Shown here in pieces: positions 7,035 through 12,367 of a DNA stretch of 12,367 nucleotides. The stretch is from a bacterium 42_11 (GTDB lineage: Bacteria; Synergistota; GBS-1), in NCBI GenBank assembly GCA_001508835.1, contig LGFB01000015.1, positions 1 through 12,367 of the forward strand, in the 5' to 3' direction. Position 1 is the first letter of the stretch. Every line of letters starts with the position of its first letter. The position numbers were made by a program, and so were the translations under genes. Below the pieces are notes generated by a model. It searched no databases, was not told where the DNA came from, and saw only the letters and a list, made by a program, of their open reading frames with translations.

Positions 7035-7068
7035 CATGATTGTAACAAACGGGAAAAGCTTTTGTAAA
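7020..7068 (+). promoter_or_regulatory. Tandem 11-bp repeat operator upstream of glnA
   Basis: GTAAC (7031), GTAAC (7042), GAAAA (7053) and GTAAA (7064) sit at exact 11-bp steps with 6-nt spacers. A possible fifth unit, GAAAA (7020), lies one more step upstream, inside the nadE coding end. The pattern matches the OmpR/PhoB repeat pitch and resembles GlnR boxes. It is superimposable on the amt array, and in both arrays the third unit deviates at its second base. Confidence 0.72.
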
Positions 7069-7078
7069 ATGTTTGATA

Positions 7079-7084
7079 TATAAT
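7079..7084 (+). promoter_or_regulatory. -10 box of the glnA promoter
   Basis: A perfect TATAAT begins 15 bp after the start of the fourth operator unit. The expected -35 position (about 7055-7061, AAAGCTT) is a poor match to TTGACA, so an activator probably substitutes for it. Transcription should start at about 7090-7092, giving a leader of roughly 47 nt before the ATG at 7138. Confidence 0.72.
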
Positions 7085-7137
7085 GTCTGAAAAATCAGGG
7101 TATGAAGCGAAGTAGAATAGTTAAGGAGGGATAGTTT

Positions 7138-8472
7138 ATGGAAAAGCGTGATGAGGCAAAAGAATACGTTTTAAAAGTAGTTAAGGAGCGTAACATTAAA
7201 TTTATCAAGCTGTGGTTCACTGATATTTTAGGATTCTTGAAGAGTTTTACTATTACGGCTGAAGAACTTCCTGGAGCTTTAGAGCGTGGTGTTGCTTTCG
7301 ATGGCTCTTCGATAGAGGGCTTTGTTAGGATTGAAGAAAGTGATATGATAGCTATGCCCGACCCTTCTACTTTTTGTGTTCTTCCTTGGCGTCCTAAGGA
7401 TTATGGTGTAGCGAGAATGTTTTGTGATATTTTGAACTCCGATGGAACTCCTTTTGAAGGTGATCCGCGTTATGTCCTCAGGCGTAATTTAAAGAAGGCT
7501 GCCGAAAAAGGTTTTACATATTATGTTGGTCCAGAATTAGAATATTTCTACTTCAAAAATTCTGAGTCAACGGAGTTTTTAGACTTTGGAGGCTATTTTG
7601 ATGCGACTCCTCTGGATATGGCAATAGATTTGAGGCGTCAGACGGTTCTTTTGCTTAATGAAATGGGAATAAATGTGGAGGTAAGCCATCATGAAGTGGC
7701 TTACAGCCAGCATGAGATAGATATAAAATACGCGGATGCCTTGACTATGGCTGACAATGTTATGACTCATAAGATGGTTGTTAAGCAGGTTGCCTTGATG
7801 AATGGTGTATATGCGACTTTTATGCCTAAACCTGTATATGGGATTAATGGCAGTGGTATGCATGTTCATCAGTCGCTTTTTAAAGATGGTAAAAATGCCT
7901 TCTATGACCCAAATGGATACTATGGCCTTTCTAAGATAGGACTTGGCTTTGTTGCTGGGCTGTTGAAATATGCTCCGGAGATTACCGCTGTTACATGTCA
8001 GTGGGTTAATTCTTATAAACGATTGATTCCTGGATATGAAGCGCCAGCTTACATTTGTTGGGGGAGAAGAAACCGCTCTGCCTTGGTTCGCGTTCCTGCA
8101 GTGTCTGAAGGTATGGGGAATGCTACCCGCGCGGAGTATCGTGCACCCGATCCAGCATGTAATCCATATCTTGCTTTCTCGGTTATGTTGGCTGCTGGTC
8201 TAAAAGGAATTGAAGAAAATTTGGAACCCCCAGAGCCAGTGGAAGTGGACGTTTATGAATTAACTGAAGAGGAAAGAAAGAGACTTGGGATAGAAACTCT
8301 TCCAGGTAGCTTGGGAGAGGCCATAACTGTCATGGAAAAAAGTGAACTCGTCAGAGAGTGCTTAGGAGATCATGTTTTTGAAAGCTTCATTCGTAATAAG
8401 AAGAAAGAATGGGATGTTTATCGTGCACAGGTAACAGAGTTTGAAGTAAAAAGATATTTGCCATTATTGTGA
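7138..8472 (+). CDS. glnA: Glutamine synthetase type I (alpha subgroup)
   Basis: This 444-residue enzyme makes glutamine from glutamate, ammonia and ATP and assembles as a dodecamer. Family marks are FDGSSIEGFVRIEESDM at 54-70, GPELEYF at 131-137 (Glu133, Glu135), SHHEV at 183-187, the HVHQSL loop at 242-247, NSYKRLIPGYEAP at 291-303 and EYRAPDPACNPY at 333-344. Length and the C-terminal region (NLEPPEPVEVDVYELTEEER at 361-380) are of the alpha type, with no NLYDLP adenylylation motif. Arg64 aligns with B. subtilis Arg62, the residue for glutamine feedback inhibition, so feedback control is likely. AAGGAGG at 7123-7129 gives 8-nt spacing to the ATG. It is monocistronic, between the repeat operator promoter and a strong terminator. 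Unlike the upstream genes it uses many CGT/CGC arginine codons, in keeping with high expression. Confidence 0.98.
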   Translation: MEKRDEAKEYVLKVVKERNIKFIKLWFTDILGFLKSFTITAEELPGALERGVAFDGSSIEGFVRIEESDMIAMPDPSTFCVLPWRPKDYGVARMFCDILNSDGTPFEGDPRYVLRRNLKKAAEKGFTYYVGPELEYFYFKNSESTEFLDFGGYFDATPLDMAIDLRRQTVLLLNEMGINVEVSHHEVAYSQHEIDIKYADALTMADNVMTHKMVVKQVALMNGVYATFMPKPVYGINGSGMHVHQSLFKDGKNAFYDPNGYYGLSKIGLGFVAGLLKYAPEITAVTCQWVNSYKRLIPGYEAPAYICWGRRNRSALVRVPAVSEGMGNATRAEYRAPDPACNPYLAFSVMLAAGLKGIEENLEPPEPVEVDVYELTEEERKRLGIETLPGSLGEAITVMEKSELVRECLGDHVFESFIRNKKKEWDVYRAQVTEFEVKRYLPLL

Positions 8473-8500
8473 AATGTTTTTAGCGAGGATTATTTCAAGA

Positions 8501-8540
8501 AAGGGGCAGTGTTTACACTACACTGCCCCTTGTATTTTTT
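8501..8540 (+). terminator. Intrinsic terminator of glnA
   Basis: An 11-bp perfect stem, AAGGGGCAGTG (8501-8511) with CACTGCCCCTT (8521-8531), can add one more A-T pair next to the loop. It is followed at once by the U-rich run TGTATTTTTT. It lies 28 nt after the glnA stop. Confidence 0.92.
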
Positions 8541-8638
8541 AAGTTTTTTCAGAAAATATCTTTCATTGAAGATAGTTTTTTCCAGAAGCTCCTTTTACTC
8601 CCCCGTTATGTTGTATTCCCCACAAGGAGCAAATTATA

Positions 8639-9169
8639 ATGTTAGAACTTTCATAGTTGAGTGTATAGTTTCTCGAGTTAGTGCAGTTGCCTTCTCAATG
8701 GCGCTAAAGGATAGCTTCTTGCCATAACTTCTTTGGTTTGAGAGTTTTCGCTTATTGTTTCTGTTATGCTTTCGCTGTGGTGGTGATCTTAAATGCATAC
8801 CTTTCTTGCCTTAAACGGTTTGCGGGGCTTTCACCAAGTATTGAGGAGGTCATTTACATACAGGTAGTGTCTTTTCTTTTTGTATTAAGTTTGTTTGGTA
8901 GCATAGTTGTCACCGGCTAGAATGCCTCTCCTCATGGTCCTGTTGTAGTGGCTATGAACTTTTGTGTTACACAGATTATTTCGGGATACATTAAGGTACA
9001 TAATAGAACAGCTGGTGAAAGGATAGCTTGGTCGTTTTATCTTCATCTTTTTCTTGATTGTTGTATTTCGTTTTTGAGATATAATCGTTATGCTATATCA
9101 CTCTTAAATAAGACATTCTTTGAAGAGAATTTTTATGTTAGTATTTTTCTGATATGGAAATTAACATAA
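8639..9169 (+). pseudogene. Possible decayed small membrane-protein gene (unidentified)
   Basis: The stretch from the glnA terminator to the GntR promoter (about 650 nt) has no intact gene of convincing size. Within it, an AAGGAG (8623-8628) precedes an ATG at 8639 that stops after five codons. The next frame then reads VSAVAFSMALKDSFLP up to a stop at 8725-8727. The original frame is open again from 8708 to 9169, apart from one TAG at 8918-8920, and reads as hydrophobic segments with SPHGPVVVAMNFCVTQ just after that TAG. One stop in about 150 codons is fewer than expected by chance here, although the strand is T-rich. I read this as a frameshifted and nonsense-interrupted permease-like gene, but recognise no family. 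It could also be non-coding spacer. Confidence 0.3.
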
Positions 9170-9191
9170 AGAACGTATTACTATAACTTTC

Positions 9192-9220
9192 TTGACAAGT
9201 CTTTTATGGTATGGTAGTAT
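9192..9220 (+). promoter_or_regulatory. Sigma-A-type promoter of the gntR-dctPQM operon
   Basis: A perfect TTGACA at 9192-9197 is followed, after a 17-bp spacer, by TAGTAT at 9215-9220 (4 of 6). Just downstream comes the run of G's used as ribosome binding site for the regulator. The -10 region sits in a GTAT-rich stretch ending GTATAC (9217-9222), a small palindrome that could be part of an autoregulatory operator. Confidence 0.65.
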
Positions 9221-9239
9221 ACAAAAAGGGGGGGATTAT

Positions 9240-9920
9240 ATGGATTTACTCATTCCAGAAAAGAGAAATTCCTCTGCACGGGATCATGTTTACGAAACGC
9301 TAAAGAAGAACATTATTCTTCTCAGGCTTGAGCCTGGACAGGCTGTAACTGAAATGGAGATTGCGGAGCTTCTTTCTGTTAGCCGAACACCTGTCAGGGA
9401 GGCTTTTGTTAGGCTTTCACAAGAAGGATTGTTAGAGACTTATCCCCAAAGAGGAACCGTTGTCTCTCTTATAGACCTAGAAAGAGTAGATGAGGCGAGG
9501 TTTATGCGTAGAACGCTTGAGAAGGCTGTAATGAAAATTGCATGTAATCATTTTCCTCAGGAACTTTCTTTTGAACTCAGATCTAACTTGGCGTTACAAG
9601 AAGTTTGTCTTCAAGAGAAGAATTTTTTGAGACTTTTCGAGCTTGATGAGGAGTTTCATCGCGTAATTTACAGAGGGTGTAAGAAGGAACGAATATGGGA
9701 GCTTATTTCTCAAATTAACGCTGACTTTAAGCGAATAAGAGTTTTGAAACTATCTTCTGGAATAGGTGTTGGCGAAGTAGTTGAACAACACAAGAGGATA
9801 GCGGAAGCCATTTTTTCTAACGATGATAAGCATATTGAAAAGTTAATTGAGGAACACCTCCCTCAGAATGATCCTGATTTTGAGTATTTAAGGAAGCTAT
9901 ACCCAAAATATTTTAAGTAG
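9240..9920 (+). CDS. GntR-family (FCD domain, FadR subfamily) transcriptional regulator
   Basis: This 226-residue protein has an N-terminal winged HTH (about 12-78; TEMEIAELLSVSRTPVREAF at 37-56 and EGLLETYPQRGTVV at 62-75). Its C-terminal all-helical FCD ligand domain carries the usual metal-binding set D136-x3-H140, H184 and H206. The start is ATG 9240, 5 nt after GGGGGGG (9228-9234). An in-frame TTG at 9192 is the promoter's -35 box and cannot be the true start. The stop overlaps the dctP ribosome binding site. FCD regulators usually respond to the organic acid handled by the adjacent genes, so it probably controls the TRAP operon that follows and itself. The ligand cannot be told from the sequence. 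Confidence 0.93.
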   Translation: MDLLIPEKRNSSARDHVYETLKKNIILLRLEPGQAVTEMEIAELLSVSRTPVREAFVRLSQEGLLETYPQRGTVVSLIDLERVDEARFMRRTLEKAVMKIACNHFPQELSFELRSNLALQEVCLQEKNFLRLFELDEEFHRVIYRGCKKERIWELISQINADFKRIRVLKLSSGIGVGEVVEQHKRIAEAIFSNDDKHIEKLIEEHLPQNDPDFEYLRKLYPKYFK

Positions 9921-9932
9921 GAGGTGTTAGTT

Positions 9933-10928
9933 ATGAAGAAACGGGTTAGTATATTGTTTTGTGTGGCTATAGCTTTACTATCAATGTTGCTCTTTTTAGA
10001 TACTACATTTGCGAAGGACGAAAGCTATACATTGAGGGTTTCCATGGTTATAACTAAAGGAGATAATATTTATGAAGGATATGCCAAATTTAAGGAAGGG
10101 GTTGAAGCGAGAACTAACGGGAAAATCAAAGTGGAGCTTTATCCGAGAGGGGTTCTTGGAAGAGATGAAGAGATGTTAGAGCAGGCGGTAATGGGGGGAG
10201 AAGTCTGTGTTAACACGGATGCTGGGCGTTTGGGGGTATGGGTCAAGGAGATAGGGATCCTTCTTTGTCCTTATCTTACCGATAGTATAGAGGATTGGAT
10301 GAGGCTTCTTAAATCTGATCTTGCTAAGGAATGGTATGACAAGGTTGCCAAAGAGAGGGGGCTTGTCGTCCTTGCTTTTAATTGGTACGCAGGCGCTCGT
10401 CATTTTTTAACCAAGAAACCTATTTATAAACCTGAAGATTTGGAAGGACTTAAGGTTCGCACTCCTGGAGCTCCTGTTTGGCAAGAGACGATTAGAGCTT
10501 TAGGGGCTACTCCAGTAGCTTTACCTTGGACAGAGGTTTATATGGCATTGCAACAAGGTGTTGTTGACGGAGCTGAAGCTCAGCATCCTGCTACATATGG
10601 TTCGAAACTTTATGAGGTTGCAAAATATATTACTAAAACAGGCCATATCCAACTTTGGAATTGTCCCGTGGTTGGAGAGAAGTGGCTGAAGAAGCTTCCT
10701 GCTGACTATCAGAAAATTCTATTTGAGGAAGCTGATAAGGCTGGGGATTATGCGACTGACTTGCTTCTTAAAATGCTGACCGAACTGGAAGAAAAGATGA
10801 AAGCCGAAGGAGCCGTGATAAATGAGGTGGATTTAGCGCCCTTTAAAAAGCGTGCTGAGGTTGTTTACGAGAAGTTGGGTTATCAAGACATTCGTGAAAA
10901 GGTTTTGGAGTTTCTGTCTAAGAAATAA
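9933..10928 (+). CDS. dctP: TRAP transporter substrate-binding protein (DctP family)
   Basis: This 331-residue periplasmic (or surface) solute-binding protein begins with a signal peptide MKKRVSILFCVAIALL..., with cleavage probably after Ala27 (TTFA). The DctP fold is shown by GLKVRTPG (about 172-179), whose Arg176 is the carboxylate-binding arginine of the family, then ALGATPVALPWTEVYMALQQ (189-208) and GVVDGAE (209-215). TAGGAGGTG at 9918-9926 lies 6 nt before the ATG 9933. An in-frame GTG at 9924 falls inside that site and is rejected. The gap from the regulator stop is 12 nt, so it is in one operon with it. The substrate is likely a carboxylate (dicarboxylate, keto acid or sugar acid), but which one is not decidable here. 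A strong hairpin follows the stop. Confidence 0.95.
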   Translation: MKKRVSILFCVAIALLSMLLFLDTTFAKDESYTLRVSMVITKGDNIYEGYAKFKEGVEARTNGKIKVELYPRGVLGRDEEMLEQAVMGGEVCVNTDAGRLGVWVKEIGILLCPYLTDSIEDWMRLLKSDLAKEWYDKVAKERGLVVLAFNWYAGARHFLTKKPIYKPEDLEGLKVRTPGAPVWQETIRALGATPVALPWTEVYMALQQGVVDGAEAQHPATYGSKLYEVAKYITKTGHIQLWNCPVVGEKWLKKLPADYQKILFEEADKAGDYATDLLLKMLTELEEKMKAEGAVINEVDLAPFKKRAEVVYEKLGYQDIREKVLEFLSKK

Positions 10929-10937
10929 AAGGAAAAA

Positions 10938-10973
10938 ACTTTTGAGGGAGGGGTTTTCCCCTCCCTCAAAAGT
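10938..10973 (+). repeat. Perfect 16-bp intercistronic hairpin between dctP and dctQ
   Basis: The left arm at 10938-10953 (ACTTTTGAGGGAGGGG) pairs completely with 10958-10973 around a TTTT loop. It is not followed by a T-tract on the plus strand, so it should not end transcription fully there. It is preceded by AAAAAA, so on the minus strand it would have the form of an intrinsic terminator, although no minus-strand gene is seen. Its place suggests a 3' stabiliser raising dctP mRNA over the membrane genes. Confidence 0.75.
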
Positions 10974-10994
10974 AACGTTGGGGGGATGTTAAGG

Positions 10995-11474
10995 GTGGAT
11001 CGTGTTTTTGATATTATTGATAAGGTTGAAGTTAAGGTTTGTCAGGGGATTTTAGGAGTAATTGTAGGGCTTGTGTTTTTTTCGGCTTTACTTAGGTATA
11101 TTGGTTATCCCATCAATTGGACGAACGCATTAGCTTCGGGTTTATTTGTTTGGTTGATATACATAGGTGCTGACAGGGCATTAAGAAGAAAAAGACATAT
11201 AGGCATGGGATTTTTGGTAGGAAAGCTTCCCTTAAAGTTTAGACATCTGATTGGTGTGCTGGTTGATGTAGTTATACTTATATTTCTTGTATATATCAGT
11301 TATCTTGGAATTAAAATGACAATGGCAAATACAGGTAGAGTATTTGAAGAGCTGTTTTTCTTGAGCTATTCTGTAGTTATTGTCGCCATACCTGTGGGAA
11401 CTATTCTAATGTGCTTTACCATGCTTTATCAGCTCTATGTTGATATAAAGCTCTTTTTAAAAGGCGGGTGTTAG
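10995..11474 (+). CDS. dctQ: TRAP transporter small permease subunit (DctQ family)
   Basis: This inner-membrane protein of 159 residues has four predicted helices at about 14-35, 44-60, 83-106 and 120-145, the DctQ layout. The loop RALRRKRHIGMGFLVGKLP at 61-79 resembles the family's conserved Arg/His region after helix 2. It pairs with DctM to form the permease. GTG 10995 is chosen because the G6 run at 10980-10985 then lies 9 nt upstream. ATG 10986, three codons earlier (162 residues), would touch the G run with no spacing, but it remains possible. It follows dctP after the hairpin and is separated from dctM by 3 nt. Confidence 0.9.
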   Translation: MDRVFDIIDKVEVKVCQGILGVIVGLVFFSALLRYIGYPINWTNALASGLFVWLIYIGADRALRRKRHIGMGFLVGKLPLKFRHLIGVLVDVVILIFLVYISYLGIKMTMANTGRVFEELFFLSYSVVIVAIPVGTILMCFTMLYQLYVDIKLFLKGGC

Positions 11475-11477
11475 AGA

Positions 11478-12367
11478 GTGTCGTTTCTTTATGGGACGTT
11501 AGCATTTATAATTTTGTTGCTGTTAAATGTTCCGATAGCTTTCACTCTTGGTATTTCAGGAATTATATATTTTATTACTCAAACTGCTATACCTGTTCCA
11601 ATAGTTGCGCAAAGATTAGCTGCCGGTACACAATCTTTCCCTCTTTTAGCTGTTCCTTTCTTTATTCTTGCGGGGCATCTTATGAATGCTTCTGGTATCA
11701 CCTCCCGCTTTATACGCCTTGCTGATGCGTTAGTTGGACATTTGCCAGGAGCTTTGGCTCAGGTCAGTTGTGTTTTAAGTATGCTAATGGGAGGGGTTTC
11801 TGGTTCTTCTAATGCGGATGCTGCTATGGAGACGAGAATACTTCTTCCTGAGATGCGCAAGAGAGGCTATGATGATGGCTTTTCTGCTTCCGTTATAGCT
11901 TGTAGTTCCTTAAGTACAGCTATAATCCCGCCAAGTATAGGTCTTATTTTGTATGGTTTTGTGGGGCAGGTTTCTGTCGGAAAATTGTTTATGGCGGGAA
12001 TAATACCTGGAATATTGATGGGAATAACCCTGATGATGGTAACCCATTGGAAGGCGGTTCGTAAGGGGTATGATTTAGATCGTAGAACCCAGAGAAAATC
12101 TCGTCGTGAAGTTTATCTTGCTTTTAAAAATTCTTTGTGGGCGTTGTTGTTTCCGGTTTTTCTGATTGTGACCCTTCGCTTTGGTATATTTGCTCCAGTA
12201 GAGGCTGCGGCTTTCGCTGTAGTTTATGCTATTTTTGTGGGAAAGTTCATACATCGAGAACTTACGTGGGAAAAATTTAAGGAAACCTTAATTGAAGCGG
12301 CCGAGGATAATGCTGTCATAATGCTTATTGTATCTATGGCCGCTATCCCTATGTATGCGTTAGCTTT
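11478..12367 (+). CDS. dctM: TRAP transporter large permease subunit (DctM family), 5' part
   Basis: The frame is open from GTG 11478 to the window end, with 296 codons seen of a usual 420-430. It is a multi-spanning membrane protein beginning MSFLYGTLAFIILLLLNVPI. DctM marks include LLAVPFFILAGHLMNASGI, LSMLMGGVSGSSNADAAM, SSLSTAIIPPSIGLILYG and GIFAPVEAAAFAVVYAIF. It forms the sodium-driven translocation channel for the dctP substrate. GGCGGG at 11463-11468, inside the dctQ end, is the likely ribosome binding site (9-nt spacing). The gene is cut by the window edge, not broken. Confidence 0.95.
   Translation, partial: MSFLYGTLAFIILLLLNVPIAFTLGISGIIYFITQTAIPVPIVAQRLAAGTQSFPLLAVPFFILAGHLMNASGITSRFIRLADALVGHLPGALAQVSCVLSMLMGGVSGSSNADAAMETRILLPEMRKRGYDDGFSASVIACSSLSTAIIPPSIGLILYGFVGQVSVGKLFMAGIIPGILMGITLMMVTHWKAVRKGYDLDRRTQRKSRREVYLAFKNSLWALLFPVFLIVTLRFGIFAPVEAAAFAVVYAIFVGKFIHRELTWEKFKETLIEAAEDNAVIMLIVSMAAIPMYALA

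Noticed and set aside
7020..7137. Sigma-54 promoter or Bacillus GlnR/TnrA site (TGTNA-N7-TNACA) at the nitrogen genes.
   Set aside because: No TGGCAC-N5-TTGC element and no inverted TGTNA/TNACA pair with 7-bp spacing. The repeats here are direct, on an 11-bp pitch.
8587..8629. 7-bp inverted repeat GCTCCTT/AAGGAGC with a 29-nt loop as a regulatory hairpin.
   Set aside because: It is short with a long loop, and the intact gene it might control is missing. It may be a remnant of the decayed gene's ribosome binding site region.
9161..9198. TAAC-like pentamers near 9161 and 9183 (22 bp apart) upstream of the GntR gene, resembling the amt/glnA arrays.
   Set aside because: Only two of four units fit, and the offset to the -10 at 9215 differs from the 15 bp seen at amt and glnA. 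A perfect -35 is present there, so activator replacement is not needed.
11468..11725. Open frame of 85 codons overlapping the start of the large permease gene.
   Set aside because: It is a Cys/Ser/Tyr-rich shadow. The frame from 11478 reads as DctM without interruption to the window end.
1..12367. CRISPR arrays, insertion sequences, tRNA or rRNA genes, phage or defence genes.
   Set aside because: No repeat-spacer pattern, transposase motif, terminal inverted repeats, tRNA cloverleaf or rRNA signature was seen on either strand.

Overview
The window is AT-rich bacterial DNA with every supported gene on the plus strand, strong AAGGAGG-type ribosome binding sites, and AGA/AGG-rich arginine codon use. 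The gene content suggests an anaerobic, probably thermophilic or moderately thermophilic bacterium: a split glutamate synthase with a polyferredoxin and an FAD subunit, an unmodifiable-looking PII protein, alpha-type glutamine synthetase and a TRAP transporter. Synergistota or Thermotogota fit best. This placement is an inference from family content, not a database match.

Region 1 (1-2756) is the downstream part of a split glutamate synthase operon. It holds the 3' end of the FMN/synthase-domain subunit, a 16-cysteine ferredoxin, an FAD/NAD(P)H oxidoreductase and a stand-alone GXGXG beta-helix subunit, with overlapping or nearly touching genes. Region 2 (2757-7034) is an ammonium/nitrogen-control operon: amt, a PII gene (glnK-like), an orphan OmpR/PhoB-family response regulator and glutamine-dependent nadE. 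Region 3 (7035-8540) is glnA with its own promoter and a strong intrinsic terminator. Region 4 (8541-9191) has no intact gene and looks like a decayed membrane-protein gene. Region 5 (9192-12367) is a GntR/FCD regulator followed by dctP, dctQ and the 5' two-thirds of dctM, a TRAP uptake operon that runs off the window.

Together regions 1-3 make a compact nitrogen-assimilation block. Amt brings in ammonium, GlnA makes glutamine, the split GOGAT turns glutamine plus 2-oxoglutarate into glutamate, NadE uses glutamine for NAD synthesis, and PII senses state at the transporter.

The most interesting finding is a shared promoter architecture. Upstream of both amt and glnA lie four GTAAC-like pentamers at exact 11-bp intervals, followed by a -10 box exactly 15 bp after the start of the fourth pentamer, with no good -35 box. 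This is the layout expected of an OmpR/PhoB-family activator. It also resembles actinobacterial GlnR boxes. The orphan regulator encoded between amt and nadE has the degraded receiver seen in GlnR (Asp50 kept, acidic pair and switch Thr altered). The window therefore appears to contain a GlnR-like nitrogen regulon together with its regulator. In addition, the amt Shine-Dalgarno site is locked in a perfect 14-bp hairpin whose left arm lies upstream of the predicted start of transcription, so only read-through RNA from the glutamate synthase operon could form it.
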